From contig CM051458.1 of the NCBI GenBank assembly GCA_028274465.1, positions 53,433,253-53,497,252 of the forward strand: a stretch of DNA of 64,000 nt, read 5' to 3'. Below the pieces are notes generated by a model. The model saw only the letters and a program-made list of their open reading frames with translations, searched no databases and was not told the DNA's origin. The stretch comes from Plantago ovata (Eukaryota; Streptophyta; Magnoliopsida; Lamiales; Plantaginaceae). The position numbers were made by a program, and so were the translations under genes. Shown one piece after another: positions 52,115 through 64,000 of the stretch (the first letter of the stretch is position 1; each line of letters opens with the position of its first letter).

Positions 52115-53047
52115 CCCCCCACCTACGGAGAAAAAACCGTTATAATTGAGGAAGATTTCAAAGGGTTGATGCATGAAAAATTGAAGGAAACATTGCTAAT
52201 TAATGTACTTGGTAACTCTTGGTTTTACCCTACCTTATGCAGTAGGTTGGATGATATGTGGAATCTCAAAGGCGAATTCAAACTTATGGATCTGGGCTCG
52301 GGTTGTTATTGCCTGAAAGGAGTTGCTCCCTTCAAAAGGGAGGTGATTTTATTTGACGGTCTCTGGCAACTTGTTGTAACGTTTCTGTTCGCTAGGAAGT
52401 GGAAACCTAATTTCGAAGCTGAAAATGATCCAATGGACAGTGCTATTACATGGGTACGTGTTCTTAGTCTGCCCATGGAAATGTTCCGCGAGTCAGTTAT
52501 CGAAACCATTGCGTCATACATAGGAGACCCAATAATGATAGATGGAAATACCTTTGTTGCAACTAAAGGCAGGTTTGCTAACATCTGTGTCGAAGTACAG
52601 TCTAGCAAATCGTTGGAACAAGCTATTTAAATTGATGACAAAATCCATCAAGTGGTTTATGAGAACTTGCCGACCTTGTGCCACAACTGTGGACGTGTGG
52701 GACATATCACTAGTGAATGTAAGGCTGGGATGAAAGGATCCACCCACTCCAATACAACTGGATTTGGATGAGGTACATACTTCTGATAACCCCCAACAAA
52801 TAGAGGGACTAGCTCAGCCAGCGGAACACTGGCTAATGGAGAAAGCTAAAAACAAAGGGTTTGGTGATTGGATGGAGGTGGTTAGGAAGAAAAAATCAAA
52901 CTCAACGGAGGAGGAGGGTACGAACCAGAACAGACCAGGGCAGGGGGTGCACATGTTCAGAAACAACGTACAGTCCAGCAACAAAACAACCGGCCCAATA
53001 CAGGCCCAGCCCAATCCAGCCCTGCAGACCCACAAAATCAGAATATA
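52115..53047 (+). pseudogene. L1-type LINE ORF1 remnant (DUF4283 and zinc knuckle)
   Basis: From about 52115 the frame reads TYGEKTVIIEEDFKGL then MHEKLKETLLINVLGNSWFY, DLGSGCYCLKG, TWVRVLSLPMEMF and VYENLPTLCHNCGRVGHITS, the DUF4283 plus CX2CX4HX4C layout of plant L1 ORF1. A TAA at 52628 falls before IDDKIHQVVYE. A frameshift near 52765 leads to GDWMEVVRKKK, the usual post-knuckle motif. No ORF2 (endonuclease/RT) follows, so the copy is 3'-truncated or rearranged. A C15 run precedes it at about 52105. Confidence 0.8.
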
Positions 53048-53570
53048 AGGGGCAGTGGTAATAACCAACCGCAAGAGAGGAAGGAAACGCAGCAGGAGCG
53101 AAAAGAACAAAGAGTTCCAAACATAAACCAACAGCCAAACGCTCAGCAAAACAGATGTTCATGTACAGTACATGTACGCAAGGGCGGATCCAGGAATATT
53201 TTATTGGGTAGGCTAATTAGTGTTCTCGTTCATTTTCACCCAACCCACTAAGTTTTTCAGACTTATTCCTTTTTTATCTACTTTTCTTTATCAATTTTAC
53301 AACATAAACATATAACATGCACTATGTGTTCTCATCTAAAATAAAATAAAATGTAGATAATCAAAATAAAAAATAACTTGCAAGAAGGAACTAAAATATT
53401 GATATGGAAAAAAAATTAAATGAAGATAATCAAACAAAATATAACTTGAAAGAAGGAATAAAAATATTGATATGGACACAAACAGTATCGAACACTTGAC
53501 CTCAAGAATAAAAACAGAGTATCATTCCACTGGACTCAAGGCATTTATATTTATATGAAGACATGGACAA
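53048..53570. other. AT-rich stretch after the LINE remnant
   Basis: Starts with the tail of the ORF1-like sequence. At about 53180 there is GGGCGGATCCAGGAAT, a phrase common near ends of plant repeats, but I cannot define an element. Two near-copies of AATATTGATATGGA (about 53396 and 53464) suggest a small duplication. Confidence 0.4.
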
Positions 53571-53722
53571 TGAATTTTGAACTACAATGGTAACGTGCAC
53601 TTCCAAATCACATTTTTCCAGTATCTCACTGACATCCCTGTTACTATAGATGCCTCATTTGAGTTGCGGGAGAATGAAGAATCAACGGACGGAGTCAGCA
53701 ACCTTGAAGCTTAGTGTACGTG

Positions 53723-53881
53723 TTTTTTTTTTAATAATTGAACCATTACAATTTCACAAATAGCATTACATAGCTAGTAATAAATTATAAATAATTCCGC
53801 ACTTGGCGAGAATTGAACCTATGACCTCTAGTGTCATGATACCTTAGTCTAACCAATTGAGCTAGACCTCATTGGTAAAGT
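53723..53881 (-). mobile_element. tRNA-derived SINE
   Basis: Minus strand from 53881: CCAATGAGGTC, A box TAGCTCAATTGG, then B box GGTTCAATTC, a short body, and a terminal A-run (plus-strand T-run at 53723). It is flanked by TACGTG at 53717-53722 and 53882-53887. The other tandem copies lack it at this point, confirming insertion after duplication or into one copy only. Confidence 0.88.
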
Positions 53882-56320
53882 TACGTGTTGCCCACCATAG
53901 TTTGTATTAAATTTATTAGTGTGAATAGGTTTGAGAAATTCATGTAGTATGTGGTAAATGGTAATTATGTATTCCATTCGTAATGTGCAAGACCGTATAT
54001 AGTCCAGAAGATATGAAATACTTGTGCACATAAATTCTACTCAAGGAGTAATTCAATGAATACATTATATAAAGTAGATATGCCCGACATCAAGGCCAAT
54101 CAGCAAAAAAAATGGAAACATTTGAGTGAGAAGGCTCAATGAGGAAGAAGGTTACTGTTGCTGCTGGTCAAAGCCCGGTGGGCGTAAGTATTCTGAAAAC
54201 CAACTATGATGCCCAGTGATTTTGTAGAATATTATTAGAAATTGGATGAATTTAACATTCCTAGGAAATGCAATATTAAAGTTAGGATTATTAATCCCAA
54301 GTTGAAAGTTATTAACAATGGATTGTCAGTTTGTTTGTAAAATTGCTCTAAAAATTAACTTTAATTTGATTTGGTTAGTTTAATGGGATATTTGTAGTCA
54401 TAATTCAATGATTTTAATTTGATTTGGTTTTGTTTTTTTATTATATAGGTTTGAAGTGTGATACTTGTCCAAATAATTTGATTCAATGAACAAACATATA
54501 GTCCACATTTTTTGAACACAAAGAAGCCATGCCCAGCAACAAGGCCATAAGAGAAAGAAAATGGAACCATGATTTTGAAATTCAAATTCATCAACGTTGT
54601 CATCCGAAAACCACACTAAAGATGTCAGCTATGCCAAAAGCATCGGAAAACCACCTTCAAAACGGGCCCATCTCTGAAAAGTTCTGTCACATTCTGATCA
54701 TCGCCAGTCTACGGTTCACACCTCTTAGCATATGAATAACCTATAAACAACCCTATTTCAGTCTAAAACTGGTCTGTTTAGAGTGTGTGAACAAACATGG
54801 GCTCCTGATTTAAAAATGGGAAATTAGCATACCAGTCCCTATTGGTCCCAAAATCTTTAATATGGTATCACAATTTGTTTGTTGTATGGTGAGTGATTTA
54901 TAAGCTACAAATAGCACTAAAAAGGCTATGCCATAGATCCTGACATTTCACGTGATGCTTCATCCTAGGAAGCAAAATCCAAAACTGCTCATGTTGGACA
55001 CGGGCGGTGAATTTTGTACTACAACGGGAACGTGCACTTCCAGATCTCAATTTTCCAGTATCTAACTGACTTCCATGTTACTATAGATGCCTAATTTGAG
55101 TTGCCGGAGAATGAAGAATCAACGGACGGAGTCAGCAGCCCAGAACTTAGTGTGTTTTCCACCATAGTTTGTATTAAATTTATTAGTGTGAATAGATTTG
55201 AGAATTCATGTAGTATGTGGTAAATGGTAATTATGTATTCCATTCGTAATGTGCAAGACCGTATATAATCCAGAAGATATGAAATACTTGTGCACATAAA
55301 TTCTACTCTAGGAGTAATTCAATGAATACATTATATAAAGTAGATATGCCCAACATCAAGGCACATCAGCGAAAAAATGGAAACATTTGAGTGAGAAGGC
55401 TCAATGAGGAAGAAGGTTACTGCTGGTGCTGGTCAAAGCCAGGTGGGCATATATTCTGAAAACCAACTATGATGCCGTTTGATTTTGTAGAATAGTATTA
55501 GAAATTGGATGAATTTTAATTTTTAAGATTCCTAGGGAATGCAATATTAATGTTAGAATTATTAATCCCTAGTTGAAAGTTATTAACAATGGATTGTGAG
55601 TTTGTTTGTAAAATTTCTCTAAAAATTAACTTTGATTTGGTTTGTTTAATGGGATATTTGATAATTCAATGACTTTAATTTGATTTGTTTTTTTTTTATT
55701 TTATTTGACAGGTTTGAAGTGTGATACTTGTGCAAATAATTTGATTCAATGAACAAAACATGTAGTCCACATTTTATGAACACAAAGAAGCCATGCCCAA
55801 CAACAAGGCCATAAGAAAAAGAAAAAGGAACCATGATTTTGAAATTTAAATTCATCAATGTTGTCATCCGAAAACCACCTTCAAAACCACCCTCAAGATG
55901 CCAGCTATGCCAAAACCATCCGAAAACAACCTTCAAAACGGGCCCATCTCTGAAATGTTTTGTCACATTCTGATCATCGCCAGTCTACGGTTCATACCTC
56001 TTAGCATATGAATAACCTATAAACAACCCTATTTCAGCCTAAAACTAGATTGTTTAGAGTGTTTGAACAGACATGGGCTCCTGATTTATAAACGGGAAAT
56101 TAGGATCCCAGTCCCTATTGGTCCCAAAATCTTTAATATGGTATCACAATTTGTTTGTTGTATGGTGAGTGGTTTATAAGCTACGAATAGCACTGGAAAG
56201 GCTATGCCATAGACCATGACATTTCACGTGATGCTTCATCCTAGGAAGCAAAATCCAAAACCACTCATGTTGGACATGGTTTTGAATATGTATGAGATAT
56301 TAAAATATTGGTTAGTCTCA

Positions 56321-56504
56321 TATAAAAGCCAATTCTCTTTCATTTTTCCTCTGTAAACCCTCATTTCATTTCAGTGCAGCCAAATTTTTAGTGAGATAAT
56401 AAATGAATTCCGACGACGACGTGGATTTAGGGAGCAAGCAACGTATCAGGCGTGGATTTGGTGTTAAGGATTCTCCTCCGGCAAAAGGATTGTCTACCGG
56501 CTAA
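56321..56504 (+). other. Promoter-like TATA and short exon in tandem copy 2
   Basis: TATAAAAG at 56321, then ATG at 56403 opening MNSDDDVDLGSKQRIRRGFG, TAA at 56502. An AT-rich stretch ending TTTATTTTTCAG (about 56604) is followed by an open acidic segment with GDEEIIPMVEYISDTEEEFE. It looks like the start of a small intron-containing gene, but the frames do not join cleanly and I do not recognise the product. Confidence 0.45.
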
Positions 56505-57999
56505 CAACAAAGGTTAATACTGCTGGATTCCATTGCTGAAATGAATTTCTTTCGTCTCTCATTCTAGGAGTGTAATCTGAGATAAAAATGTTTTATTTTT
56601 CAGGTACAAGTGGCGATGAAGAGATAATACCGATGGTCGAGTACATTTCGGACACTGAGGAAGAATTTGAAGACACGGATGGTGAATTTTGTACTACAAC
56701 GGGGACTTGAACTTCCAGATCTCATTTTTCCCGTATCAAACTAACTTCCTTGTTACTGTAGATGCCTCATTTGAGTTTCCGAAGAATGAAGAATCAACGG
56801 ACGGAGTCAGCAGCCCTAAAGCTTAGTGTGTTGCCCACCATAGTTTGTATTAAATTTATTAGTGTGAATAGGTTTGAGAAATTCATGTAGGATGTGGGAA
56901 ATGGTAATTATGTATTCCATTCGTAATGTGCAAGATCGTATATAGTCCAGAAGATATGAAATACCTGTGCACATAAATTCTACTCCAGGAGTAATTTAAT
57001 GAATACATTATATAAAGTAGATAGGCCCAACATCAAGGCCAATCAGCAAAAAAATGGAAACATCTGAGTGAAAAGGCACAATGAGGAAGAAGGTTACTAT
57101 TGTTGCTGGTCAAAGCTCGGTGGGCATAAGTATTATGAAAACCAACTATGACGCCCAGTGATTTCGAAGAATAGTATTAGAAATAGGATGAATTTTAATT
57201 TTAAGATTCCTAAGAAATTCAGTATTAAAGTTAGGATTATTAATCCCCAGTTGAAACTTATTAAGAATGGATTGTGAGTTTGTTTGTAAATTTTTTTCTC
57301 TAAAAATTAACTTTAATTTGATTTGGTTTGTTTAATGGGATATTTGGAGTCATAATTCAATGACTTTAATTTGATTTGGTTTTGTTTTTTTATTTGACAG
57401 GTTTGAAGTGTGATACTTGTGCAAATAATTTGATTCAATGAAAAAAACATATAGTCCACATTTTATGAACACAAAGAAGCCATGCCCAGCAAAAAGGCCG
57501 TAAGAAAAAGTAAATGGAAGCATGATTTTGAAATTTAAATTCATCAATGTTGTCATCCGAAAACCACCCTCAAGATACCAGCTATGCCAAAACCATCCGA
57601 AAACTACCTTCAAAACGGGCCAATCTCTGAAAAGTTCTATCACATTCTGATCATCGCCAGTCTACGGTTCACACCTCTTAGCATATGAATAACCTATAAA
57701 CAACCCTATTTCAGCCTTAAACTGGATTATTTAGAGTGTGTGAACAAACATGGGCTCCTGATTTAAAAACGGGAAATTAGGATCCCAGTCCCTATTGGTC
57801 CCAAAAAATATTTAATATGGTATCACAATTTGTTTGTTGTATGGTGAGTTGTTTATAAGTTACAAATATCACTGAAAAGGCTATGACATAGACCATGACA
57901 TTTCACGTTATCCTTCAGCTTAGGAAGCAAAATCCAAAACCGCTCATGTTGGACATGGTTTTGAATATGTACGAGATATTAAAATATTGGTTAGTCTCA

Positions 58000-58360
58000 T
58001 ATAAAAGTCAATTCACTTTTTATTTTTCCTTTGTAAAACCTCATTTCATTTCAGTGCAACCAAATTTTTAGTGAGATAAAAAATGGATTCCGAAGACTGC
58101 GTGGATTTAGGGAGCAAGCAACATATCATACGTGGATCTAGTGTTAAGGATTCTCCTCTGACAAAAGGATTCTCCACCGGCTAACAACAAAGGTTAATAC
58201 TGTTGGATTCCATTGCTGAAATGAATTTCTTTCGTCTGTAATTCTAGGAGTGTAATCTGAGATAAAAATGTTTTATTTTTCAGGTACTAGTGACGATGAA
58301 GAGATAATACCGCTGGTCGAGTACATTTCGGACACTGAGGAATAATTTGAAGACACGGGC
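58000..58360 (+). pseudogene. Same promoter/exon in tandem copy 3 (decayed)
   Basis: TATAAAAG at 58000 and ATG at 58083 (MDSEDCVDLGSKQHII). The second segment has a stop where copy 2 has Glu (EYISDTEE-stop at about 58343). Degradation relative to 56403-56680 argues that this gene start is not under strong constraint. Confidence 0.45.
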
Positions 58361-59163
58361 GGTGAATTTTGTTCTACAACGGGAACGTGCAGTTTCAGAT
58401 CTCATTTTTCCAGTATCTAACTGACTTCCCTGTAACTGTAAATGGCTCATTTGATTTGCCGGAGAGTGAAGAATCAACGGACGGAGTCAGCAGCCCTGAA
58501 GCTTAGTGTGTTGCCCACCTTAGTTTGTATTAAATTTAGTAGTGTGAATAGGTTTGAGAAATTCATGTACTATGTGGTAAATGGTAATTATGTATTCCAT
58601 TCGTAATGTGCAAGACCGTATAGTACAGAAGATATGAAATACTTGTGCACATAAATTATACTCCAGGAGTAATTCAATGAATACATTATATAAGGTAGAT
58701 ATGCCCATCATCAAGGCCAATCAACAAAAAATATTAAAACATTTGAGTGAGAAGGCTCAATGAGGAAGAACGTTACTGTTGCTGCTGGTCAAAGCCCGGT
58801 GGGCATAACTATTCTGAAACCCAACTATGATGCCCAGTGATTTTGTAGAATAGTATTAGAAATTGGATGAATTTTAATTTTAAGATTACTAAGGAATGCA
58901 GTATTAATGTTAGGATTATTAATCCCCAGTTGAAAGTTATTAACGGATTGTGAGTTTGTTTGTAAAATTGCTCTAAAAAATTAACTTTGATTTGGTTTGT
59001 TTAATGGGATATTTAGAGTCATAATTCAATAACTTTAATTTGATTTGGTTTTGTTTCTTTTATTTGATAGGTTTGAAGTGTGATACTTGTGCAAATAATT
59101 TGATTCAATGAAAAAAACATATAGTCCACATTTTATGAACACAAAGAAGCCATGCCCAACGAC

Positions 59164-60381
59164 TGATGAATGTGTATTTTACACTTTCATTTGAGTCTTT
59201 TTCACCTATTTTAGCTATCCTCTATGTTAATTTAGCTATATTTTAGTGCATTTTATTAGAATAGTGTCACGTTTCCCTTTAGTTTTTATTTTACAGGTTT
59301 TGGTTGAAAAACGAGGTTTTCCGGACAATTATATTGAAGTAGACAAGGAATTGGTGTTCCAGAAGCCTAATTGGAGTATCTGAAAGATTCCGGATAGGAT
59401 TTGAAGTCTAGGGGTCGAGTCTGAAGGCTAAAAGGTCACTAGAAGGCAGAAATCGAGTCCGAAAAGGGGAAGAAATCCAAAAACGCGTCGAAAACGCGTT
59501 TTGGGCCGAAAAACACTCCCGGGCGAGTCGCCCGGGACGTGGGACGAATCGCCCCACACCAGGCGAATCGCCCCACACCAGGCGAATCGCCCGGTGTGTG
59601 GGGCCCTTCGCCCCACACAATTCGAATGCTTATATATATGAGCTCAGTTTTCTCCGTTTTTCATACTTTTCCAGACCTTTTCTCTCACCTTTCTCAGTAG
59701 TTTTAGGTAGGAATTCTCCAGAGCCTGTTCTGGGGGTTCTTAGCTTAGGAGATACTTTTTCTTAGCCGTTTGGAGCTTGTAAGATCACGATTCTTCGGAG
59801 ATTGACAACCTTCGGTAACATTGTATCTTACAGTTTTTCTATTTATATTTATATATCTTTCATCATGTTTTCATTCATTCGTGGTATGATTTCTGTTGAT
59901 TGCATGACAACTATGAGTAGCTAAACTTCTCGTTGGTGATAGTATGTGATTTCTTAGCGAAGGGTTAATAATTATGCTAATGGCTATGTCGCGCATTATA
60001 CTCTGAGTTATTGCTTTATTTCTTTGATCTATCTAAATCTATATCTTCGTAGTGTTGAATAATTACGGAACACAACTGGACAATTCATTGATCAAAGATC
60101 TCCATGCAAGACCGAGGAATTTATGCATGATTATTAACCTGCTATGCTTTGAATGACCATACTATCACCAATCTCCATTATCTATTAAGAAAAACCTTTT
60201 CTAAGTCGTCTGCTGTTTTATATTCTTAAGTTAGATTAGATAAAGCTAGTTATAGTCCTTAGAGATCGACACTCGAGGTTATTATACTGCTACACTACGG
60301 TTTTCGTTGTAGTTGTGAATTGCCTTTGGCTAAATACAAATTTATTTGATTAATTGGAACCCGACATTCCAGCGTTCATCA
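59164..60381 (+). mobile_element. Element D 5' LTR (Athila-like)
   Basis: 1218 bp, TGATGAATGTGTATTTTAC...GCGTTCATCA, inserted in tandem copy 4. Palindromes with GGGCGA-TCGCCC cores lie at about 59519-59613 just before TATATATATGAG (about 59631). Confidence 0.88.
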
Positions 60382-60384
60382 AAT

Positions 60385-60402
60385 TGGCGCCGTTGTCGGG
60401 GA
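60385..60402 (+). other. Element D primer binding site (tRNA-Asp type)
   Basis: TGGCGCCGTTGTCGGGGA, one mismatch from the tRNA-Asp-complementary site, four bases from the LTR end. Confidence 0.85.
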
Positions 60403-60528
60403 CTATACTCCTTTTTTCTATTTAGCTTTTTTATATTTTCAGCATTCAATTCCTAGTTCTAGTAGTTTTTAGTTTTCCTATTTAATCTCTCTCTGATACT
60501 CCTTTCCTAGTTTGATTACAGATAGTGT

Positions 60529-62411
60529 ATGCCACATACACGATCTATAGGAACACCGCTTGCTGATTCAATTGCTGAGATCGACAGAGTCTACCACCAA
60601 AGAAAGCGACAACTTCAAAGGCGTGAACTAGAGGAAATAGAGGATACCGATTTCTCTAAATCTCTACACAGTCTTTTCAAGGAAATCGACGGAATGGCAG
60701 AAGTTAGACCACTGAAAGCATGGGTTCAACCCTCAAAGGATCGTATGAGGGGACCGGCGATTGTTCTTTCGTCTGCAACTCGTGATCTGGAAATCAAGAA
60801 CCACGCGTTCCAACAACTTCCGAGGTTCTATGGCTTAGCAAGGGAAGATGTGATGGGGTACTTGCACGATATCGATGATTTCGTCAACCAACTCCCACGA
60901 CCCGGAGCTGAAATAACAACGGATGAGTTGAGGATGAAGGTTTTTGCTATGGGGCTTGGCGACAGAGCCAAGTCATGGTTGAGTTCTCTACCAGCAGACT
61001 CGCTGGACACTTGGGAGAAGGTTTTTTCAGCTTTCATGGAAAAATACTTCCCTCACACCTTGACTACCGCGCTTAAGGCGCAAATCACTGGATTCAAACA
61101 GGACTATGATGAGACCATCTACACCGCGTTTGAGAGGTTCCAAGACCTCATGAACAAGTGCCCTCACCATGGTTTTGAGCTTTCTGACCTAGTCCAACAC
61201 TTCTACAATGGACTAACCTTCGAGAACCAACAAGTGGTGGACTTCCAATGCCGAGGCAATATTTGGGAGGAAACCGCAGAAGCCGTCTGGGCGGTTTTCG
61301 AAAGGCTTGCTAAGGGTTCGCAGTTCAAGGACCCAAGGGCAATGGTTAGGAGACGTGGACCTGAAGCTCCACCTACTCAAGAAGCCCCTATGTATAGGGG
61401 GAATGGGGATCAATTCGAGTGCTTTACCAACGAATTGAAGCAAGTCCTCAAGAGCGCCACTGGAACAGCTGTGTCGAACGAAGTTTGCCGAATATGCAAG
61501 AACTATGGGCATGGAGCTCATATGTGTAGATCGGAGCTCGCATATGATGATGGCAACTAGGTTCAAGGAGGCGAAGAGGAAGCCTTTGCTACGGAGTTTG
61601 GTACTCAAGAAGCTAGCTACGGACAAAATGGTAGGAATCCTCGAGGTGGATTTTGGAGAAGAGGGTTCCGAAACAATCAAGGATATGCACCTGCTAGACA
61701 AACTTATGGACCTAACCAAGACCGTAGTAGGCTTAACTATGGTAATGACCACTGCGAAAACCCCGCTCCGAAAGAGCAACCGAAGTCGAAGTCGGCTCAA
61801 CTGATGGAGAACTTGCAAAAGATGGTTGATCAAACCCAAAGTTTTCTCAAACGTTATGAAGAAGATTCTGAGAAGACTATGGCAAGGCTTGATCGGTTGG
61901 AAGAGAGCACTAGGCTTGCCCATCAAAAGATGCAAGAGTTGATTGACCGAGGAGCAAGTAGGGAGCAAGGCAAGCTGCCTAGCAACACTGAGAAGTCAAT
62001 GTCCATTACCTTGATGGGTGATCTACCTGTCGAAATCACCATCAAGAAAGTTGCTAAGTGCGAGTGTTGCAAGAATGAAGAACCTCCACTAGCCAAGGAA
62101 GAAGAGAAGCACCTTGGTTCTGACGAGAGTGAAGAGGAGCAAGAGGATCCCGAGCCACTCCCTCAAAGCTTCGATGTTAAGGTCGGGATTGGTGAACTTG
62201 AAGATGTCCGTGCCACACTAGACACGGGATCCTACTCTAATGTGCTCCCAATGAATGTGTTTGAGAAGAGTAGCCTTGGTAAACTATCTGAGCATAAGGC
62301 TATTGTGCAACTGACGGATGGATCCTTTGTGAGACCCGAAGGCGTTGTGAAGAACGTATTGGTCAAGATTGGTGAAACTTCTGTATACACCAATTTTGTA
62401 GTTATGCTGAC
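60529..62411 (+). pseudogene. Element D gag-protease, cut by element E
   Basis: ATG at 60529 (MPHTRSIGTPLADSIAEIDR) opens an Athila-type Gag: LEIKNHAFQQLPRFYGLARE, DRAKSWLSSLPADSLDTWEK and a CCHC knuckle CRICKNYGHGAHMC. One TAG at 61558 interrupts, but the same frame stays open beyond it: Gly/Arg-rich sequence, a coiled coil (KMVDQTQSFLKRYEEDSEKT), an acidic linker and the protease site ATLDTGSYSNVLPM. The frame is cut at 62411 by element E's LTR, so RT onward is outside the window. The single TAG is best read as a point mutation (the context is not a known plant read-through site). Confidence 0.87.
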
Positions 62412-63708
62412 TGATGAATGTGTATTTTACACTTTCATTTGAGTCTTTTTCACCTATTTTAGCTATCCTCTATGTTAATTTAGCTATATTTTAGTGCATT
62501 TTATTAGAATAGTGTCACGTTTCCCTTTAGATTTTATTTTACAGGTTTTGGTTGAAAAACGAGGATTTCCGGGAAATTATATTGAAGTTGACAAGGAATT
62601 GGTGTTCCAGAAGCCTATTTGGAGTATCTGAAGGTTTCCGGATAGGATTTGGAGTCTAGGGGTCAAATCAGGAGGTTAGAAGGCCACTAGAAGTCAGAAA
62701 CCGAGTCCGAAAAGGGGAAGAAATCCAAAAACGCGTCGAAAACGCGGAATTCCGCGAAAATTACTCCCGGGCGAACCGCCCGGGACGTGGGGCGAATCGC
62801 CCCACACCGGGCGAATCGCCCCCCCACACTATATCGAGGCCTATATATAGTTGCTCAGTTTTTCTCCGAAATTCATACTTTTCCAAACCTATTCTTTCAC
62901 CTTTCTCTGTAGATTTAGGTAGGAACTTCCCAAAGCCTGTTTTGGGGGTTCGTAGCTTAGGAGATACTTTTTCATAGCAGTTTGGAGCTTGTAGGATCGC
63001 AATTCCTCGGAGACTGACAACCTTCGGTAACATTGTATCTTACGGTTTATTCTACTTATTTTTATATATCTTTCAACATGTTTTCTTCTATGATTTCTGT
63101 TGATTGCATGACAACTATGAGTAGCTAAACTTATCGTTGGTGGTAGTATGTGAATTCTTAGCGAAGGGAAGATAATAATGCTAATGGCTATATCGCGCAT
63201 TATACTCCGTGTTATTGCTTTATTTCGTTGATCAGGCTCAGCCTAAATTCTCGTATGTTGTATTAATTATTTTGCACAATTGGACCCTCGTCGACCTTTG
63301 CACATCTATATCTTCGTAGTGTTGAATAATTACGGAACACAATTGGACAATAGTGCTTGACTTGTCAGTATCTTTATCTTCGTAGTGCTTAATAATTGCA
63401 ACAGGACATTCGATTAATCAAAGATCTCCATGCAAGACCGAGGAATTTACGCATGATTATTGACCCGTTATGCTTTGAAGGATCATACTATAACCAATCT
63501 CCATTATCTTTTAGAAAAATCTTTGCTTTTACGTCTGCTGTTTTTATATTCTAAATTAGATTTGATAAAACTAGTTATAGTACTTAGAGAACGACACTCG
63601 AGGTCATTCTACTGCTACACTACGGTTTTCGTTGTAGTTGTGAATTGCCTTTGGCTAAATAAAAAATTTATTTCATTCGCTCGGTGCACGACATCCGCGC
63701 GTTCATCA
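62412..63708 (+). mobile_element. Element E 5' LTR (Athila-like, nested in element D)
   Basis: 1297 bp, TGATGAATGTG...GCGTTCATCA. Palindromes at 62766-62784 and 62787-62805 are perfect 19-mers; TATATATAG follows at about 62840. Very like the LTR at 1480-2798. An LTR followed by its own PBS, rather than the continuation of D, shows it is a separate insertion. Confidence 0.88.
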
Positions 63709-63711
63709 TAT

Positions 63712-63729
63712 TGGCGCCGTTGCCGGGGA
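63712..63729 (+). other. Element E primer binding site (tRNA-Asp)
   Basis: TGGCGCCGTTGCCGGGGA, a perfect match to the tRNA-Asp-complementary form. Confidence 0.92.
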
Positions 63730-64000
63730 CTATACTCTTTTTTTCTGTTTAATTTGTTTATATTTTCAGTATTTAACCCCCAGAACAGCTCTTGGATTGT
63801 CTCTCAAAAATTTCACCTTCTTACCCTATTTCTTTCCTCCTATCTTCTTCAGTAAATTCATCTAATTTGACCTTGGTTACCTTGCGTGTTTGTGCTCTCG
63901 GAATTTTGGTGATATTGTGTTTGATTACGCTAATGGAACTAATTTTTAGTTTTGAGTTGCTCTTACTACAGAAATACAGATATGATGTCCATGCGCGCTC
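63730..64000 (+). mobile_element. Element E leader and start of first ORF
   Basis: Leader up to an ATGATGTCCATGCGCGC start at 63982, which runs off the window. The preceding CTAATTTTTAGTTTTGAGTT segment is shared with the minus-strand leader near 3190-3210, linking the two. Confidence 0.7.

Larger units (their letters stand above)
53571..59163 (+). repeat. Four tandem copies of a roughly 1.68-kb unit
   Basis: Unit starts (at TGAATTTTG) are 53571, 55008, 56683 and 58363, giving periods of 1437, 1675 and 1680 bp. Copy 1 contains a SINE and lacks the roughly 400-bp promoter/exon segment at its end; copy 4 is cut by element D at 59164. Each unit has a short open segment ending ELPENEESTDGVSSPEA, 3'-UTR-like AT sequence, blocks around CATGCCCAACAACAAGGCC, and in copies 2 and 3 a TATAAAAG promoter-like region and an ATG exon. 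Confidence 0.85.

Noticed and set aside
53790..53881. A tRNA gene
   Set aside because: A and B boxes are present but there is no complete cloverleaf; the A-tail and target duplication show a SINE.

Overview
This is plant nuclear DNA, most likely from an angiosperm and plausibly a eudicot. It is a deep nest of LTR retrotransposons followed by a short stretch of repeat-rich flanking DNA. Evidence for a plant is the set of plant-type lineages: Athila-like Ty3/gypsy elements with a tRNA-Asp-type primer site, a Tat-like Ty3/gypsy element with a second RNase H, a Sirevirus-like Ty1/copia element with an env-like region, an L1-type ORF1 with DUF4283, and a tRNA-derived SINE. I see no intact host gene, rRNA, tRNA gene or CRISPR array.

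Layout. The backbone is element A, a decayed Tat-like Ty3/gypsy element. Its 5' LTR is split (only its 3' part, 4598-5304, is present) and its 3' LTR is 49195-50201. Into it have inserted: (1) a tangle of Athila-like LTRs in both orientations (1-4597), inside the 5' LTR; (2) element B (5994-11759, TSD GCATG), a gag-only element in A's gag; (3) a minus-strand Ty1/copia element with an extra inverted LTR (21114-32851); (4) a Sirevirus-like copia element (33073-48057, TSD ACATC) holding a 100-base assembly gap. Elements 3 and 4 both interrupt a gene that runs antisense to A between its integrase and 3' LTR. That gene has its own TATA box, three GT-AG introns and a domain like the plant 'putative gypsy type transposon' family.

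Right of A: AT-rich DNA with nothing recognisable (50202-51880), an L1-type ORF1 remnant (about 52115-53047), four tandem copies of a roughly 1.68-kb unit (53571-59163) with a SINE in the first copy, then two more Athila-like elements, D (from 59164) and E (from 62412, inside D), which run off the right edge.

All long coding regions carry stops or frameshifts, so each family would need proteins supplied by other copies. The most interesting signals are RNA-level or promoter-level structures: a covarying hairpin array downstream of the Sirevirus-like pol, a highly structured copia leader with covarying hairpins and a stem abutting the primer site, three short in-frame intron-like segments in the env-like ORF, the spliced antisense gene of element A, and GCG-NNN-CGC palindrome clusters in the LTRs of two different Athila-like families.
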